From CADDYT01 sp035294125 (GTDB lineage: Bacteria; Chloroflexota; Ktedonobacteria; Ktedonobacterales; Ktedonobacteraceae), in assembly GCA_035294125.1 (NCBI GenBank), contig DATGLM010000048.1:1-64000 (forward strand): a stretch of DNA of 64,000 nucleotides, in the 5' to 3' direction. Of the stretch, positions 43,454-52,841 are shown in pieces. The position numbers and the translations under genes were made by a program. Position 1 is the stretch's first letter. Each line of letters begins with the position of its first letter. Under the pieces are notes generated by a model. It made no database searches and was not told where the DNA came from. It saw only the letters and a program-made list of their open reading frames with translations.

Positions 43454-45202
43454 ATGTCCATTGCTACCCAGAGTGGTTCTCCTCAGTTTCCCTCGTTTCG
43501 CGAGAGCATGCCGCCATCCAGCCAGCAGGAGATGGACGCGGCGGTAGAGGCACTCCAGCAGCAGAAAGATGCCTGGGTGGCGCTGACTCCTGCTGAACGC
43601 GTTGCTCTGTTAGATCGCTTGATTCGTGACTTCGCGGCTATCACGCCGCGCTGGGTAGCAGCCTGCCAGGAGGCAAAAGGCATTGCCGCCGCTTCCCCGC
43701 TTGCCGGTGAGGAGTGGGCGCTTGGCCCGTGGCCGGTGTTGAAGAACATGCGCCAGCTACACCAGTCGCTGCTCGATATTGAGGCAATCGGGTATCCGCG
43801 CATTCCGGGACCGGTGAAAACACGCCCGAATGGTCAGGTAGTTGCACGGGTCTTCCCACAGAACATCTATGATCGCCTCTTTTTTACCGGCATCACAGCG
43901 GAAATCTGGATGGAGCCAGGGGTAACGGTCGAGAACCTGGCGGAGACACAGGCCGTTGCCTATCGTGATAAGCAGCACAAAGGCAGGGTTGCGCTGGTGC
44001 TTGGCGCGGGCAACGTTTCGAGCATCGGCCCGATGGATATACTCTACAAAATGTTTGTCGAAGACCAGGTAGTCGTGCTCAAACTCAATCCGGTCAACGA
44101 GTATCTGGGGCCGCTCATCAAGGAAAGTTTCCAGGCGCTTATCGAGCCGGGCTACGTGCGGCTGGTTTATGGCGGCGCGGCAGAAGGAGCCTACCTCTGC
44201 AATCATCCAGGTGTGGATGAGATTCACATTACCGGATCTGATAAAACCTTTGATGCCATCGTGTTCGGGCCGGGACCCGAAGGGGCGAAACGCAAGGCGC
44301 GACGGCTGCGATTGCTGACAAAGCGCGTGACGGGCGAGCTGGGCAACGTCAGCCCCGTCATCATAGTACCCGGCCAATGGAGCGAGGCTGATCTGGCTTA
44401 CCACGCCGAACACGTCGTCTCAATGCTCACCAACAACGCCGGCTTCAATTGTAACGCCACAAGAGTCATCATCACACACGCGGGCTGGCCGCAGCGCGAA
44501 GCCTTCCTGCAACAGATGCGAGAAATCATGAGCAAGCTACCGCCGCGTATCGCCTACTATCCCGGTGCGCAGGAGCGCCAGCGCATATTCCTCGACGCCC
44601 ATCCAGAGGCCGAGCAGTACGGAACAGCCAGCGAGGGAAAGCTGCCCTGGACTTTGATTGCAGGCGTTAATCCAGGGCAAGCCGACGATCTCTGTTTCAC
44701 CACCGAAGCCTTCTGTAGCCTCTTCTCCGAAACAGCGCTAGAGGCAGGCAGTGTCACCAACTACATCGAACGTGCCGTCGCCTTCGCCAACGACCAGCTC
44801 TGGGGAACGCTCAACGCCACACTGATCGTCCACACGACCTCGCTCAAAGACCCGGCCATCGCAGCAGCCATCGAACGAGCCGTTGCCGACCTGCGTTACG
44901 GCACGATAGGCGTCAACTACTGGGCAGGGACGGGCTTCCCACTGGCCGTAACAACGTGGGGCGCGTTCCCCGGCCACGACATCTACGATATTCAGTCCGG
45001 CACAGGTGTCGTCCACAACACGCTGATGTTCTCACAGCCACAAAAGAGTGTGCTGCGCGCCCCCTTCCGCGCTGTTCTCACTCCACCCTGGTTCGCCACT
45101 CGCGGCACCATAGCCAGCAAGCTCTTCCCGAAACTGACGGAGATGGAAGCTGCGCCTTCACCGTGGAAAGTAGCGGGTATTGTAATGGCGGCGGTGAAGT
45201 AA
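43454..45202 (+). CDS. Aldehyde dehydrogenase family protein
   Basis: A 582-residue ALDH, longer than the usual 480-500. It has the nucleotide-binding Rossmann region (RVALVLGAGNVSSIG), the general-base Glu in TGELGNVSPVII, and the nucleophile Cys in NNAGFNCNATRV. A late VAFANDQLWGTLNATLIVH is typical. An extra N-terminal segment of about 60 residues and an unusual C-terminal segment after GTGVVHNTLMF place it in a divergent clade, perhaps acting with CoA or on an acyl substrate. Promoter and Shine-Dalgarno are clear. It acts in the cytoplasm. Confidence 0.9.
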   Translation: MSIATQSGSPQFPSFRESMPPSSQQEMDAAVEALQQQKDAWVALTPAERVALLDRLIRDFAAITPRWVAACQEAKGIAAASPLAGEEWALGPWPVLKNMRQLHQSLLDIEAIGYPRIPGPVKTRPNGQVVARVFPQNIYDRLFFTGITAEIWMEPGVTVENLAETQAVAYRDKQHKGRVALVLGAGNVSSIGPMDILYKMFVEDQVVVLKLNPVNEYLGPLIKESFQALIEPGYVRLVYGGAAEGAYLCNHPGVDEIHITGSDKTFDAIVFGPGPEGAKRKARRLRLLTKRVTGELGNVSPVIIVPGQWSEADLAYHAEHVVSMLTNNAGFNCNATRVIITHAGWPQREAFLQQMREIMSKLPPRIAYYPGAQERQRIFLDAHPEAEQYGTASEGKLPWTLIAGVNPGQADDLCFTTEAFCSLFSETALEAGSVTNYIERAVAFANDQLWGTLNATLIVHTTSLKDPAIAAAIERAVADLRYGTIGVNYWAGTGFPLAVTTWGAFPGHDIYDIQSGTGVVHNTLMFSQPQKSVLRAPFRAVLTPPWFATRGTIASKLFPKLTEMEAAPSPWKVAGIVMAAVK

Positions 45203-45223
45203 CCTGAACGATGACAGGCATAC

Positions 45224-45844
45224 TCATACCTCGTCCTGCATGCTTTGAGGGAAGAGCTGTGCGGGATCGATCCCCAGGATCGAGAACATGGTGGGAATCG
45301 TGAGTCTGCGCACGAGCTGCGCCATCTCTTCTGGAGTTTTCTGCTGCTGGTGGTCAAGCCACCAGATAATCGCCGCGTCGAGTGCTCCGGTCAAATAGGC
45401 GGCGAGAAAACTGGCCGGAACGGCTGGTTCGCTCACCCGTGCCAGCAAGGGGTTCACGACAAAGTGTTCCGCCTGCTGAGTCAGGTAAGCCTTGAGACGA
45501 TTCCTGGCGATTGCTGCCCCCCGCTCACTCAGCAGTACCTGATAGAGGTGACGATAGTGGGCGATATGCTGGAAGATCTGTTCATAGATAGTCGCTTTTT
45601 CCCGGCGGAAATCCGAGGGGTGCAGCGACTCAAGCTGCCGGGCAAGGTCTTCCTGCAGCTTCTGAATCGTCTCCAGGAGAAGTTGTTCCTTATCTCGATA
45701 ATGCAGGTAGAATGTTGCCCGGCCCATATTAGCCCGGTCGGTAATCTGTTGGACGGTGATATTCTCGTAACTGTGCTCCTCGATTAACTCCAGCATGGCC
45801 CGCTGAAGCAGTTGACGAGTTCGCTGGACGCGGCGATCCTCCAT
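45224..45844 (-). CDS. TetR/AcrR-family transcriptional regulator
   Basis: A 206-residue repressor from ATG 45844, following AAAGGAG. The helix-turn-helix (ENITVQQITDRANMGRATFYLHYRDKEQLL, about 28-57) is canonical, and the rest forms a ligand-binding all-helical domain with an aromatic WWLD segment. It is divergent from the CoA-transferase gene. Two inverted repeats with TAGAC...GTCT arms, one over each promoter, make it likely to repress both genes and to respond to an acyl-CoA-like or related ligand (inference). Confidence 0.93.
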   Translation of the reverse strand: MEDRRVQRTRQLLQRAMLELIEEHSYENITVQQITDRANMGRATFYLHYRDKEQLLLETIQKLQEDLARQLESLHPSDFRREKATIYEQIFQHIAHYRHLYQVLLSERGAAIARNRLKAYLTQQAEHFVVNPLLARVSEPAVPASFLAAYLTGALDAAIIWWLDHQQQKTPEEMAQLVRRLTIPTMFSILGIDPAQLFPQSMQDEV

Positions 45845-45861
45845 AGTGCTCCTTTCATTTT

Positions 45862-45875
45862 TAGACGCCTGTCTA
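45862..45875. promoter_or_regulatory. TetR operator 1 (at its own promoter)
   Basis: Palindrome TAGACGCCTGTCTA lies just downstream of a minus-strand TATAAT box (rc at 45879-45884) and 18 bases before the TetR start. Confidence 0.6.
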
Positions 45876-45922
45876 TTATTATACATCGTATGTCCAGGAT
45901 CTCGGTTTCCCTGGTAGATTCC

Positions 45923-45952
45923 TTGACAAACGCCCATACCATCAGGTACTCT
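45923..45952 (+). promoter_or_regulatory. Promoter of the CoA-transferase gene
   Basis: TTGACA (45923-45928) and TACTCT (45947-45952) are 18 bases apart. The presumed transcription start falls in operator 2. Confidence 0.5.
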
Positions 45953-45958
45953 CTTCTC

Positions 45959-45974
45959 TAGACAGTATGTCTTA
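45959..45974. promoter_or_regulatory. TetR operator 2 (at the divergent promoter)
   Basis: TAGACAGTATGTCTTA shares the TAGAC...GTCT arms with operator 1 and overlaps the probable +1 of the rightward promoter. Confidence 0.55.
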
Positions 45975-46051
45975 TAGTAAACAAAATGTCAAGTATAGCG
46001 GTTCTCCTGGAAAAGACGAGGAGAACGATACAGTCAGAGAGGGTACATATC

Positions 46052-47575
46052 ATGTCTACTTCCCTTCATCACCAGGAGAACGCCTCTGCCGAAGATGATC
46101 TCCCTATGCACCTTGCCAACCTGCTTGACGGCACGGGAGTGAGTCCTGCCGACACAGGAGGAACTATCACCTTTGCCGGGTGTGATCCGCTCTTTCCCAG
46201 CGCTGTGCGTCTGGGTTCCGCTTTCGCGCTCTCAGCAATGGCAGCCGCAGTCGGGGCCGCGACCATCTGGCACATGCGTACCGGGCAAGGCCAGGATCTC
46301 TTTATTGATCTCCGTAAGGCGGCTCATGGCATCAACCCGGAGTTAACGTTTCAGCCGACCGTCAACGGCTGGCCCTATCCAAATCCAATTGGCAGCTTCC
46401 ATCCGTTTACCGTCTTTCCCTACCAGACGAAAGATAGGCGTTGGGTCTATCCTTCGGCGGTATATCCGGCCCAGCAGTTAGCCTGGACGAACTTCTTCAA
46501 CTGTGGAGCTAACCACCGCAGTATCGCGGCTGCCATCGCCAGGTGGAACGCCGAGGAACTGGAGGAGGCTGCCAATGCACAGGGGCATACCCTCTGTATC
46601 GCACGAACCGCCCAGGAGTGGGCAAGTCATCCGCAAGGCCAGTATCTTGCGCACGAGCCGGTCATTGCGGTACGGAAAATCGCCGAGAGTGAGCCGGAAC
46701 CATTTGGCCCTGCCACACGACCGCTGAGCGATATCCGTGTCCTGAGCGCCACCCACGCGGTGGCCGGTCCGGTTGTCGGTCGCACATTGGCGGAGCAGGG
46801 GGCGCAGGTGTTGCAGATCAATCGTCACGATGATTTTGAACATCCCTGGGTGTACGACGATGCCAACGTCGGCTTTCGCTCTACCTTTCTGGACCTCAAC
46901 CGCCCGGAGGCCAATGCCCAGTGCCGCGCCCTGGCGAAACAGGCCGATGTCTTTGTCGAGAACTACCGGGGAGGCAAGCTCGCGCAATTCGGCTTCTCTC
47001 CAGAGCAACTGGCAGAGCTTCGCCCTGGCATCATCGTGGTCAGTGTCCGTTGTTATGGCTGGGGTGGTCCCTGGGCAGAACGAGGCGGCTTTGATATGCT
47101 GGGAACGGCTGCCTCAGGGCTCGCGATGCTCGAAGGAGAGAACGGAACACCGGCAGTGCCGCCGACGGCTCTGATCAACGACTATGTGACGGGCTATATG
47201 GGCGCCGCTGGAGCCACGGCTGCTTTAATCCGTCGCGCGAAGGAAGGCGGCAGTTATCATGTCACGGTGAGCCTCACGCGCAATGCGATGTGGTACCAGT
47301 CGCTCGGCTTGATCCCCCCGGAGGAACGCTCGTTTGCCGAAAATCCGTTCCGTCATCTCGAACATCTGAGGCCACAAGAACTCCTTGCGTTCCAGGCAAG
47401 TCTCAAACAACGCCTCCTCGATCCAGATGTGCTCATATGTGAAACTCCATTAGGACAGGTTCGTCGCCTCGCTCCGGCGGTAACATACTCGGCAACGCCT
47501 GCCTCGTGGAATGATCCAATCCTCACTCCTATGGGAGCGAGTTCCCCGGCCTGGCTCAGTGCGACACATGAGTAG
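46052..47575 (+). CDS. Class III CoA-transferase (CaiB/BaiF family)
   Basis: A 507-residue protein from ATG 46052, after GAGAGGG. The CaiB/BaiF core is recognisable in AGPVVGRTLAEQGAQVLQINR, DLNRPEANAQCRALAKQADVFVENYR, LAQFGFSPEQL and VRCYGWGGPWAERGGFDMLGTAASGLA. The family moves CoA between carboxylic acids through an Asp thioester. The catalytic Asp is likely in one of these blocks but I cannot assign it firmly. The first 180 residues are an extra N-terminal half, so it may be a fused or double-domain form. It is under the TetR repressor. Confidence 0.85.
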   Translation: MSTSLHHQENASAEDDLPMHLANLLDGTGVSPADTGGTITFAGCDPLFPSAVRLGSAFALSAMAAAVGAATIWHMRTGQGQDLFIDLRKAAHGINPELTFQPTVNGWPYPNPIGSFHPFTVFPYQTKDRRWVYPSAVYPAQQLAWTNFFNCGANHRSIAAAIARWNAEELEEAANAQGHTLCIARTAQEWASHPQGQYLAHEPVIAVRKIAESEPEPFGPATRPLSDIRVLSATHAVAGPVVGRTLAEQGAQVLQINRHDDFEHPWVYDDANVGFRSTFLDLNRPEANAQCRALAKQADVFVENYRGGKLAQFGFSPEQLAELRPGIIVVSVRCYGWGGPWAERGGFDMLGTAASGLAMLEGENGTPAVPPTALINDYVTGYMGAAGATAALIRRAKEGGSYHVTVSLTRNAMWYQSLGLIPPEERSFAENPFRHLEHLRPQELLAFQASLKQRLLDPDVLICETPLGQVRRLAPAVTYSATPASWNDPILTPMGASSPAWLSATHE

Positions 47576-47676
47576 CGCTGCGCAAATAGGCCAGGAAAGA
47601 TGGAAAGAAAGCAGAACAGCGAAAAAATGTCAGGACACTGGAACAAGAAACCAGAATCAGAAAAGGAGCTACAACT

Positions 47677-48765
47677 ATGACTACGCAGAAGGTAATGCTG
47701 GCCGATAGGCCAGATCAGTATGAGCGTCTGGGAATTACGAACGAGATCCAACCGTTCGAGGACGGTTTGCGCACCAACCCACACCAGAGAGGTACATTCG
47801 AGTGGTGGTACTTTGATGCGAATCTCTCCAACGGTACCCAGCTCGTCGTCCAATTCCAGACCAAGAACGCCGCCGTGCCAAATGTCGGCCTGGAACCTAT
47901 TGTGAGCATCGATCTCACCTTCCCCGACGGAAGCACGATCAATAAAAACTCCAGATTCTCTGCTGCTCAGTTCAGTGCATCGAAAGAGCAGTGTGATGTG
48001 CGGGTCGCCGACAACCACTTCACCGGAAACCTGCACACCTATTCCATTCAGGCGACCCTCGATGATGTGCGCGTCGACGTCACCCTGACCGGCTTGACCG
48101 ATCCGTGGCGACCGAAAACGGGCTACACGGTCTTTGGCGACGACGAGTCCGCCTACTTCGCCTGGCTGCCCTCTGTCCCGTACGGCAACGTCACAGGAAC
48201 CTACACTGTCGACGGCGCGACGACAATCGTCACCGGCAACGGCTACCACGACCACAACTGGGGAAACGTCCCTATGTCTTCCATTTTCAACAACTGGTAC
48301 TGGGGGCGCGGTGCTATCGGCCCGTACACCTTCATCTCATCCTATATTATTACCGAGAAGAAGTACGGCAGTGCGCCCATCCCAAACTTTATGCTCGCCC
48401 GCGACGGGAAGGTCATCGCCGACGATGCCACAAAAGTCACTTTCACCAGGCAGAACATCAGCGGGGACCAGCCTACTGGCAAGCCGGTCGCCGACATTAC
48501 CACCTACGACTATCGCGACGGCTCCAGTCGGTACGTCCTGACCTACACTCGTGAGAAGACGATCCTGCGTCTGAAGTTTATTGAAACACTGCATGGAATT
48601 CAGCGACTCGCCGCACATCTGATCGGACTCGACGGCGCGTATCTCAGATTCTCCGGGAATCTGGAACTCAAGCATTATGAGGGGGCAGAACTGGTCGAAA
48701 CATTAGACGCGCCGGGCATCTGGGAGCTCATGTACCTGGGAAAAGTCGACCACAGCGAGCGCTAG
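47677..48765 (+). CDS. CrtC/AttH lipocalin-like protein
   Basis: A 362-residue protein of the hydroxyneurosporene synthase (CrtC)/AttH-like family. It has the N-terminal WWYFDANLSNG, a central GNGYHDHNWGNVPMS with the His/Asp pair, and NWYWGRGAIGPYTFISSYI. The family folds into two lipocalin-type barrels and includes carotenoid 1,2-hydratases and pericyclic enzymes. It lacks a signal peptide. It is likely cotranscribed with the CoA-transferase 100 bases upstream, so the pair may process an isoprenoid or polyketide-type acid (inference). Confidence 0.82.
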   Translation: MTTQKVMLADRPDQYERLGITNEIQPFEDGLRTNPHQRGTFEWWYFDANLSNGTQLVVQFQTKNAAVPNVGLEPIVSIDLTFPDGSTINKNSRFSAAQFSASKEQCDVRVADNHFTGNLHTYSIQATLDDVRVDVTLTGLTDPWRPKTGYTVFGDDESAYFAWLPSVPYGNVTGTYTVDGATTIVTGNGYHDHNWGNVPMSSIFNNWYWGRGAIGPYTFISSYIITEKKYGSAPIPNFMLARDGKVIADDATKVTFTRQNISGDQPTGKPVADITTYDYRDGSSRYVLTYTREKTILRLKFIETLHGIQRLAAHLIGLDGAYLRFSGNLELKHYEGAELVETLDAPGIWELMYLGKVDHSER

Positions 48766-48837
48766 AAGGGAAATCCTCTGGCTTAATGGCCTTTCCCGCC
48801 CGGGTTCGCTCCCAGAGGAGCGAACCCAATTCGTCCT

Positions 48838-50607
48838 TCACCGTGGGAAGCAGCGGGTCAAGTTGCCTAAGACCTCTTCATTAGTGGCGAGCAACTCACC
48901 CAGCGTCCCTTCTGCGTCGATTTTGCCATCTTTGAGGATGATGATGTGGTCGGCACGTTGCAGGACGGTGGGTCGGTGCGTGACTACCAGGCAGGTCACA
49001 TCTCCACGCTCAAAGATGCGTTCCCAGAGAGCGCGCTCGGTCTCGACATCCAGCGCGCTGGACAGGTCGTCGATCACGAGCAATTCGGCATTGCGTACCA
49101 GCATGCGCGCCGTCGCCGCGCGCTGCACCTGTCCGCCTGAGAGCTTGACGCCGCGTGTTCCTACCGCTGTCTCCAGGCCCTCCTCCAATGCCTCCACATC
49201 TTGCTCCAGGGCGGCACCACGTACAGCCGCATGCAGCGCGGCAGGTTCGTCCGGCAACCCGAGCAAGATATTCTGCTTGAGCGTCTCACTGAACAGGCGC
49301 GGCACCTGTGCTGTGTAGGCCACACGAGATGGGACAAAGAAGGAGGCTGCGTCGTCCACAACGTGACCATTCCAGCGAAGCTCGCCTTCCTGACGGGGCA
49401 GCAAGCCCAGCAAAGCTTGCAGGAGCGTTGTCTTGCCACTGCCTGCGCGTCCCGTCACCGCCGTCAGGCTGCCGCGTGGAAGACAGAGATTCACTCCGGT
49501 GACACCACGGCCTGATTGTGGATAGCGATACGTCAGCCCTCGTACCTCCACTAACTTCAGCCGGTCGGTTGCGCTACGCGCAGGAGGCGGCACAGGGGGC
49601 AAAGGCCCGCGCAGATGGAGCGGAGTATGTGCCACCAGAGCATCCGGGGGAGCATCGCCCAACAGGGAGTCCATGCGGGCGAAGGCCACTCCGCTCTGTC
49701 GGTAGTGGGCCAGAAACTTGCCAAGTGAGGTAATAAAATCGGCGCTGTAGCCCAGACACACGACAAACAGCGCGAAGTTGCCCACCGTCATGCTGCCGTC
49801 GCGCAACAGATTCGCAGCCAGCAGCATGATCAGTCCCGTCCCCACACTCACTGTGTTGGTCGTGACGGCATCGAGAATCTGCGTTACCAGGCGGTCAGTC
49901 AGCATGGCTCGACGGCGCTGCTCGTTGAGATGCCGGAAGCGCGCCAGGACTCGCTCTTCGGCACCAGCAGCCTGCAGTATCTGCACCGCCGCCAGCATAT
50001 CGCCGATGGCTCCGGCAACCTGGCTGGTAGCCTGACTGCTGGCTTCCCTGTAGCGGCCCAGTCTGCTACTCGCCCGCTGCGCGATTATCGTCACGACCAC
50101 CAGGGGCAGCATAGCGGCCAGAGCCACGCGGGCACCGATATGCAGGAGCGCCAGGAACGCCCCCACGGCAAGCAAGCCCTGGCCCACTATCTCGTCCGCC
50201 CAGTCCAGGGCATCCTCGGCCATATAGGCATCGTCGCGAAAGCGGCTGATGGCCTCGCCTATTGAGTAGGGCAGAGCATTCGCGCCTGGCCGGTTCAGGA
50301 CGTGCCGCAGCAGATTGCGACGTAGCAGCCCGCTCATCGTAAACCGCATGATGATTTCGACAAAGCCAGCCGTAAGCCATACCGCTACACGACTCACGGC
50401 AATCACCACCAGCAGCACGATCAGCCCCGTCACGCCTGCAGGAAAGTGCGCCTGACCGGTGAGTGCATCGAAGAAGGCGCTGGCAAGCAGCCCTGCCAGG
50501 AGAATAGACAGGTTGAAACAGCCCCACAACAGGGCGTGGAGCAGGTAGAGCCAGGGCCTGTAGCGCGCCATGTTCAGCAGGTAGCGCCACGTCGGAAACG
50601 TATTCAT
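48838..50607 (-). CDS. ABC exporter half-transporter with degenerate Walker B
   Basis: A 589-residue half-transporter: six membrane helices (about 15-300) and an ATPase domain. Walker A is GRAGSGKTTLL, the signature is LSGGQVQRAA and the Walker B region reads LLVIDDLSSALD, with Asp at the catalytic Glu position. The H-loop is VTHRPT. Such a substitution is typical of the non-hydrolysing site in heterodimeric exporters. It overlaps the partner gene by 4 bases (ATG 50607), so the two are made in equal amounts. They likely expel hydrophobic drugs or a peptide. Confidence 0.93.
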   Translation of the reverse strand: MNTFPTWRYLLNMARYRPWLYLLHALLWGCFNLSILLAGLLASAFFDALTGQAHFPAGVTGLIVLLVVIAVSRVAVWLTAGFVEIIMRFTMSGLLRRNLLRHVLNRPGANALPYSIGEAISRFRDDAYMAEDALDWADEIVGQGLLAVGAFLALLHIGARVALAAMLPLVVVTIIAQRASSRLGRYREASSQATSQVAGAIGDMLAAVQILQAAGAEERVLARFRHLNEQRRRAMLTDRLVTQILDAVTTNTVSVGTGLIMLLAANLLRDGSMTVGNFALFVVCLGYSADFITSLGKFLAHYRQSGVAFARMDSLLGDAPPDALVAHTPLHLRGPLPPVPPPARSATDRLKLVEVRGLTYRYPQSGRGVTGVNLCLPRGSLTAVTGRAGSGKTTLLQALLGLLPRQEGELRWNGHVVDDAASFFVPSRVAYTAQVPRLFSETLKQNILLGLPDEPAALHAAVRGAALEQDVEALEEGLETAVGTRGVKLSGGQVQRAATARMLVRNAELLVIDDLSSALDVETERALWERIFERGDVTCLVVTHRPTVLQRADHIIILKDGKIDAEGTLGELLATNEEVLGNLTRCFPR

Positions 50608-52355
50608 AGAGCAACTTCCTCTCCCGCAACACGTAGCAACGCTGCAAAGCGCGAAGTGGAATCGGCGGCGAGGGCAAGCCGGGGTCCGTACTCGCGCACC
50701 TGCCCATCTTCCAGCACAAGGATATCGTCTGCGCAGTCGAGCGTAGCCAGCCGGTGAGCCACGATGATACCAGTACGTCCTGCGAGCAACCCGGCCAGCG
50801 CCGTCTGCACCAGCCGATCCGTGGCAGGGTCAAGGCGCGAGGATGGTTCATCCAGAATCACCAGATCAGGTTGGCGCAGTAAGACACGCGCGCAGGCCAG
50901 TACCTGCGCCTGCCCGGCTGAGAGTCTGGTACTGCCGGGTAACAGCAGGGTATCCAGCCCGCGTGGCAATTCCCGCAACCAATCGACCATACCGAGGGCA
51001 TCCAGGACGGTATACATCCGCTCGTCTGGCACCTCGTCGTCGAAGAGCGTCAGATTGTCACGCACGCTGGCATGGAAGAGATGAATCTCCTGGGTAACTA
51101 AACCAATACGCGTACGCACCGCCGCGAGGCTTACCGTGCGCAGGTCCACCCCACCCAGGCGCACCACGCCGACCTGTGGCTCGTAGAAGCGCAAGAGCAG
51201 CCGTGTTAGCGTTGTCTTGCCGCTGCCTGTACGTCCCACCACACCCAGCACACGGCCCGGCTCAAGGGAGAGACTGATATTGCGCAGAAGCGGCTCACCT
51301 TCCGTATAGCCAAATGAGACGCAGTCCAGTTCAACCGAAAGCGGACCAGGCGGCAGAGACAGAGCAGGGCTATCTGTCAGGCGTGGTGTCGTAGCCAGCA
51401 ACGACTCGACGCGGGCAAGGCTGGCATCCGCCTGCTGGAAATCCTGTATTTCCTTGCGAATCTGCTCGGTCGGCATGCTCAGCATCTCCGTACACTGAAA
51501 AATCAGGTAGACGGTGCCGATGGTCAGTACACCGGCTTTAAAGAGCATGGCACTCAAGGCAAAAACAAGCGTCGTGCCGAGCGCGAGGAAGCCGTAGCTG
51601 GAAGCGCCCAGGCAGTAGCCCCACATCTCCGCCTTAAGCCTCACCTTCAGCCATATTCGCATCACTTCAGCGCAGCGACGCAGCACAAACGTGCCAGCCC
51701 CGCTGGACAGGATATCCTCCATACCAGCCAGGTACTCGCCCAAAAAGCCATAGAAATCGGCGCTGGCCTGGCGTTCAGCAGCCCAGGAGGGCGTAGCCAC
51801 AGCGCGAATACGCAGTATAGCAAGCAGGGCCAGCACAACAAAGACGCTCATTGCGAGTCCCACGCGCCAGTCTACAGCATAGAGCAGCACGAGCACCCCC
51901 ACCATCAGGACGCCGTTGCCGAACACATAGACTACGAACCGTGAGAAGAAACGAGCCAGGGTGCCTACATCGCCATCTACCCGCTCGATCAACTCGCCCG
52001 GCGTATGGGCCGTGTGAAACGAGGCATCCAGGCGCAGCAGGTGGGCGACAAGATCGGTGCGCAGCTCGTTCGTCGCCGCCCAGCTCACGTTTTCGGCCAT
52101 GTATGTTTCGGCGACGGCGAGACCCTGCCCCATGAAGCCCAGGAGCACGGTCAGCAGCGCCAGGACGATGAGATTGTGCAGATCGCCTCCAGATATGGCT
52201 TCATCAATGAAGCGGCTTACTAACAATGGTGTGATTACCTGCACGCTGATAGTGCTACCCAGGATCACAGTCAGGAGACCCATGCGCGGTAACTGGGGCC
52301 GCAGATAGCGGATCAACAGCCGCCGGTAACGGTTCAACGCCTGAAAAGGGTGCAT
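50604..52355 (-). CDS. ABC exporter half-transporter, canonical catalytic Glu
   Basis: A 583-residue half-transporter with six membrane helices and an ATPase domain. Walker A is GRTGSGKTTLTR, and Walker B is DLVILDEPSSRLDP with the catalytic Glu. The signature motif reads LSAGQAQ instead of LSGGQ. With the downstream partner, one composite site has canonical Walker B and the other a canonical LSGGQ, which is the asymmetric layout of BmrC/BmrD- and TM287/288-like exporters. A short peptide gene and a hairpin precede it by 400 bases. Confidence 0.94.
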   Translation of the reverse strand: MHPFQALNRYRRLLIRYLRPQLPRMGLLTVILGSTISVQVITPLLVSRFIDEAISGGDLHNLIVLALLTVLLGFMGQGLAVAETYMAENVSWAATNELRTDLVAHLLRLDASFHTAHTPGELIERVDGDVGTLARFFSRFVVYVFGNGVLMVGVLVLLYAVDWRVGLAMSVFVVLALLAILRIRAVATPSWAAERQASADFYGFLGEYLAGMEDILSSGAGTFVLRRCAEVMRIWLKVRLKAEMWGYCLGASSYGFLALGTTLVFALSAMLFKAGVLTIGTVYLIFQCTEMLSMPTEQIRKEIQDFQQADASLARVESLLATTPRLTDSPALSLPPGPLSVELDCVSFGYTEGEPLLRNISLSLEPGRVLGVVGRTGSGKTTLTRLLLRFYEPQVGVVRLGGVDLRTVSLAAVRTRIGLVTQEIHLFHASVRDNLTLFDDEVPDERMYTVLDALGMVDWLRELPRGLDTLLLPGSTRLSAGQAQVLACARVLLRQPDLVILDEPSSRLDPATDRLVQTALAGLLAGRTGIIVAHRLATLDCADDILVLEDGQVREYGPRLALAADSTSRFAALLRVAGEEVAL

Positions 52356-52652
52356 AAAAGCCTCCTTTCCAGGTAAGCGATCAGTATGTGCCAGCAGTAT
52401 TTCAACTGAAGATACAGCAATCTACTCTTTTCCTTCCGCTCAAAAGCGTTGCAGATGCATGTCGCGATGCATGCGCATGCAGCACAGAATATGTTAGAGA
52501 CAAACAGGGGATAGCCTGTACAATAGCATGGCTATATGTTGTGGAGAGCGGTGATGCTGAACAGAAGACAATTTGCTGCCGCGCTGATGAGCAGGCAGGC
52601 CAAACAACTCCACGAGGCGAAGTGGGCCGATTGTGAAGAGCAAACAAGAAAC

Positions 52653-52681
52653 CTACAGAGAAACGTAGTTTCTATCTGTAG
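52653..52681 (-). terminator. Attenuator-like hairpin between peptide gene and exporter
   Basis: On the minus strand CTACAGA pairs with TCTGTAG and GAAAC with GTTTC (2-base bulge, 3-base loop), followed by GTTTCTTGTTTG. Lies downstream of an 18-codon gene and upstream of the exporter. It could terminate the transcript conditionally. Confidence 0.5.
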
Positions 52682-52753
52682 CTAATTCTGAAGAGTAGAA
52701 TCCTACTTACAGGAACGAAATCATGGCCCTGAGGCGCATGAAAACGGCCTTGT

Positions 52754-52810
52754 TCAGTTACAAACACAGCTCACTTCGTTGAGCAGCACCTTCGCTGTAG
52801 TTGCAGGCAT
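52754..52810 (-). CDS. 18-residue leader-type peptide upstream of ABC exporter
   Basis: ATG 52810 is preceded at 7 bases by the perfect ribosome binding site AGGAGGT and by a promoter at 52842-52870. The product MPATTAKVLLNEVSCVCN has no signal sequence and two Cys near its end. The gene lies after the RtcB terminator, so it is a separate unit heading the exporter genes. The layout copies bmrB, the short leader gene that controls the heterodimeric bmrCD exporter by ribosome-dependent attenuation. A second reading is a tiny secreted peptide for the exporter. Expression is supported by signals, function is inference. Confidence 0.6.
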   Translation of the reverse strand: MPATTAKVLLNEVSCVCN

Positions 52811-52841
52811 GATTGATACCTCCTAAAATCAAGATAAGTAA

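Noticed and set aside
52402..52647. 81-codon minus-strand frame upstream of the ABC exporter
   Set aside because: It has no ribosome binding site, odd composition and overlaps the proposed attenuator region. I prefer a non-coding leader.
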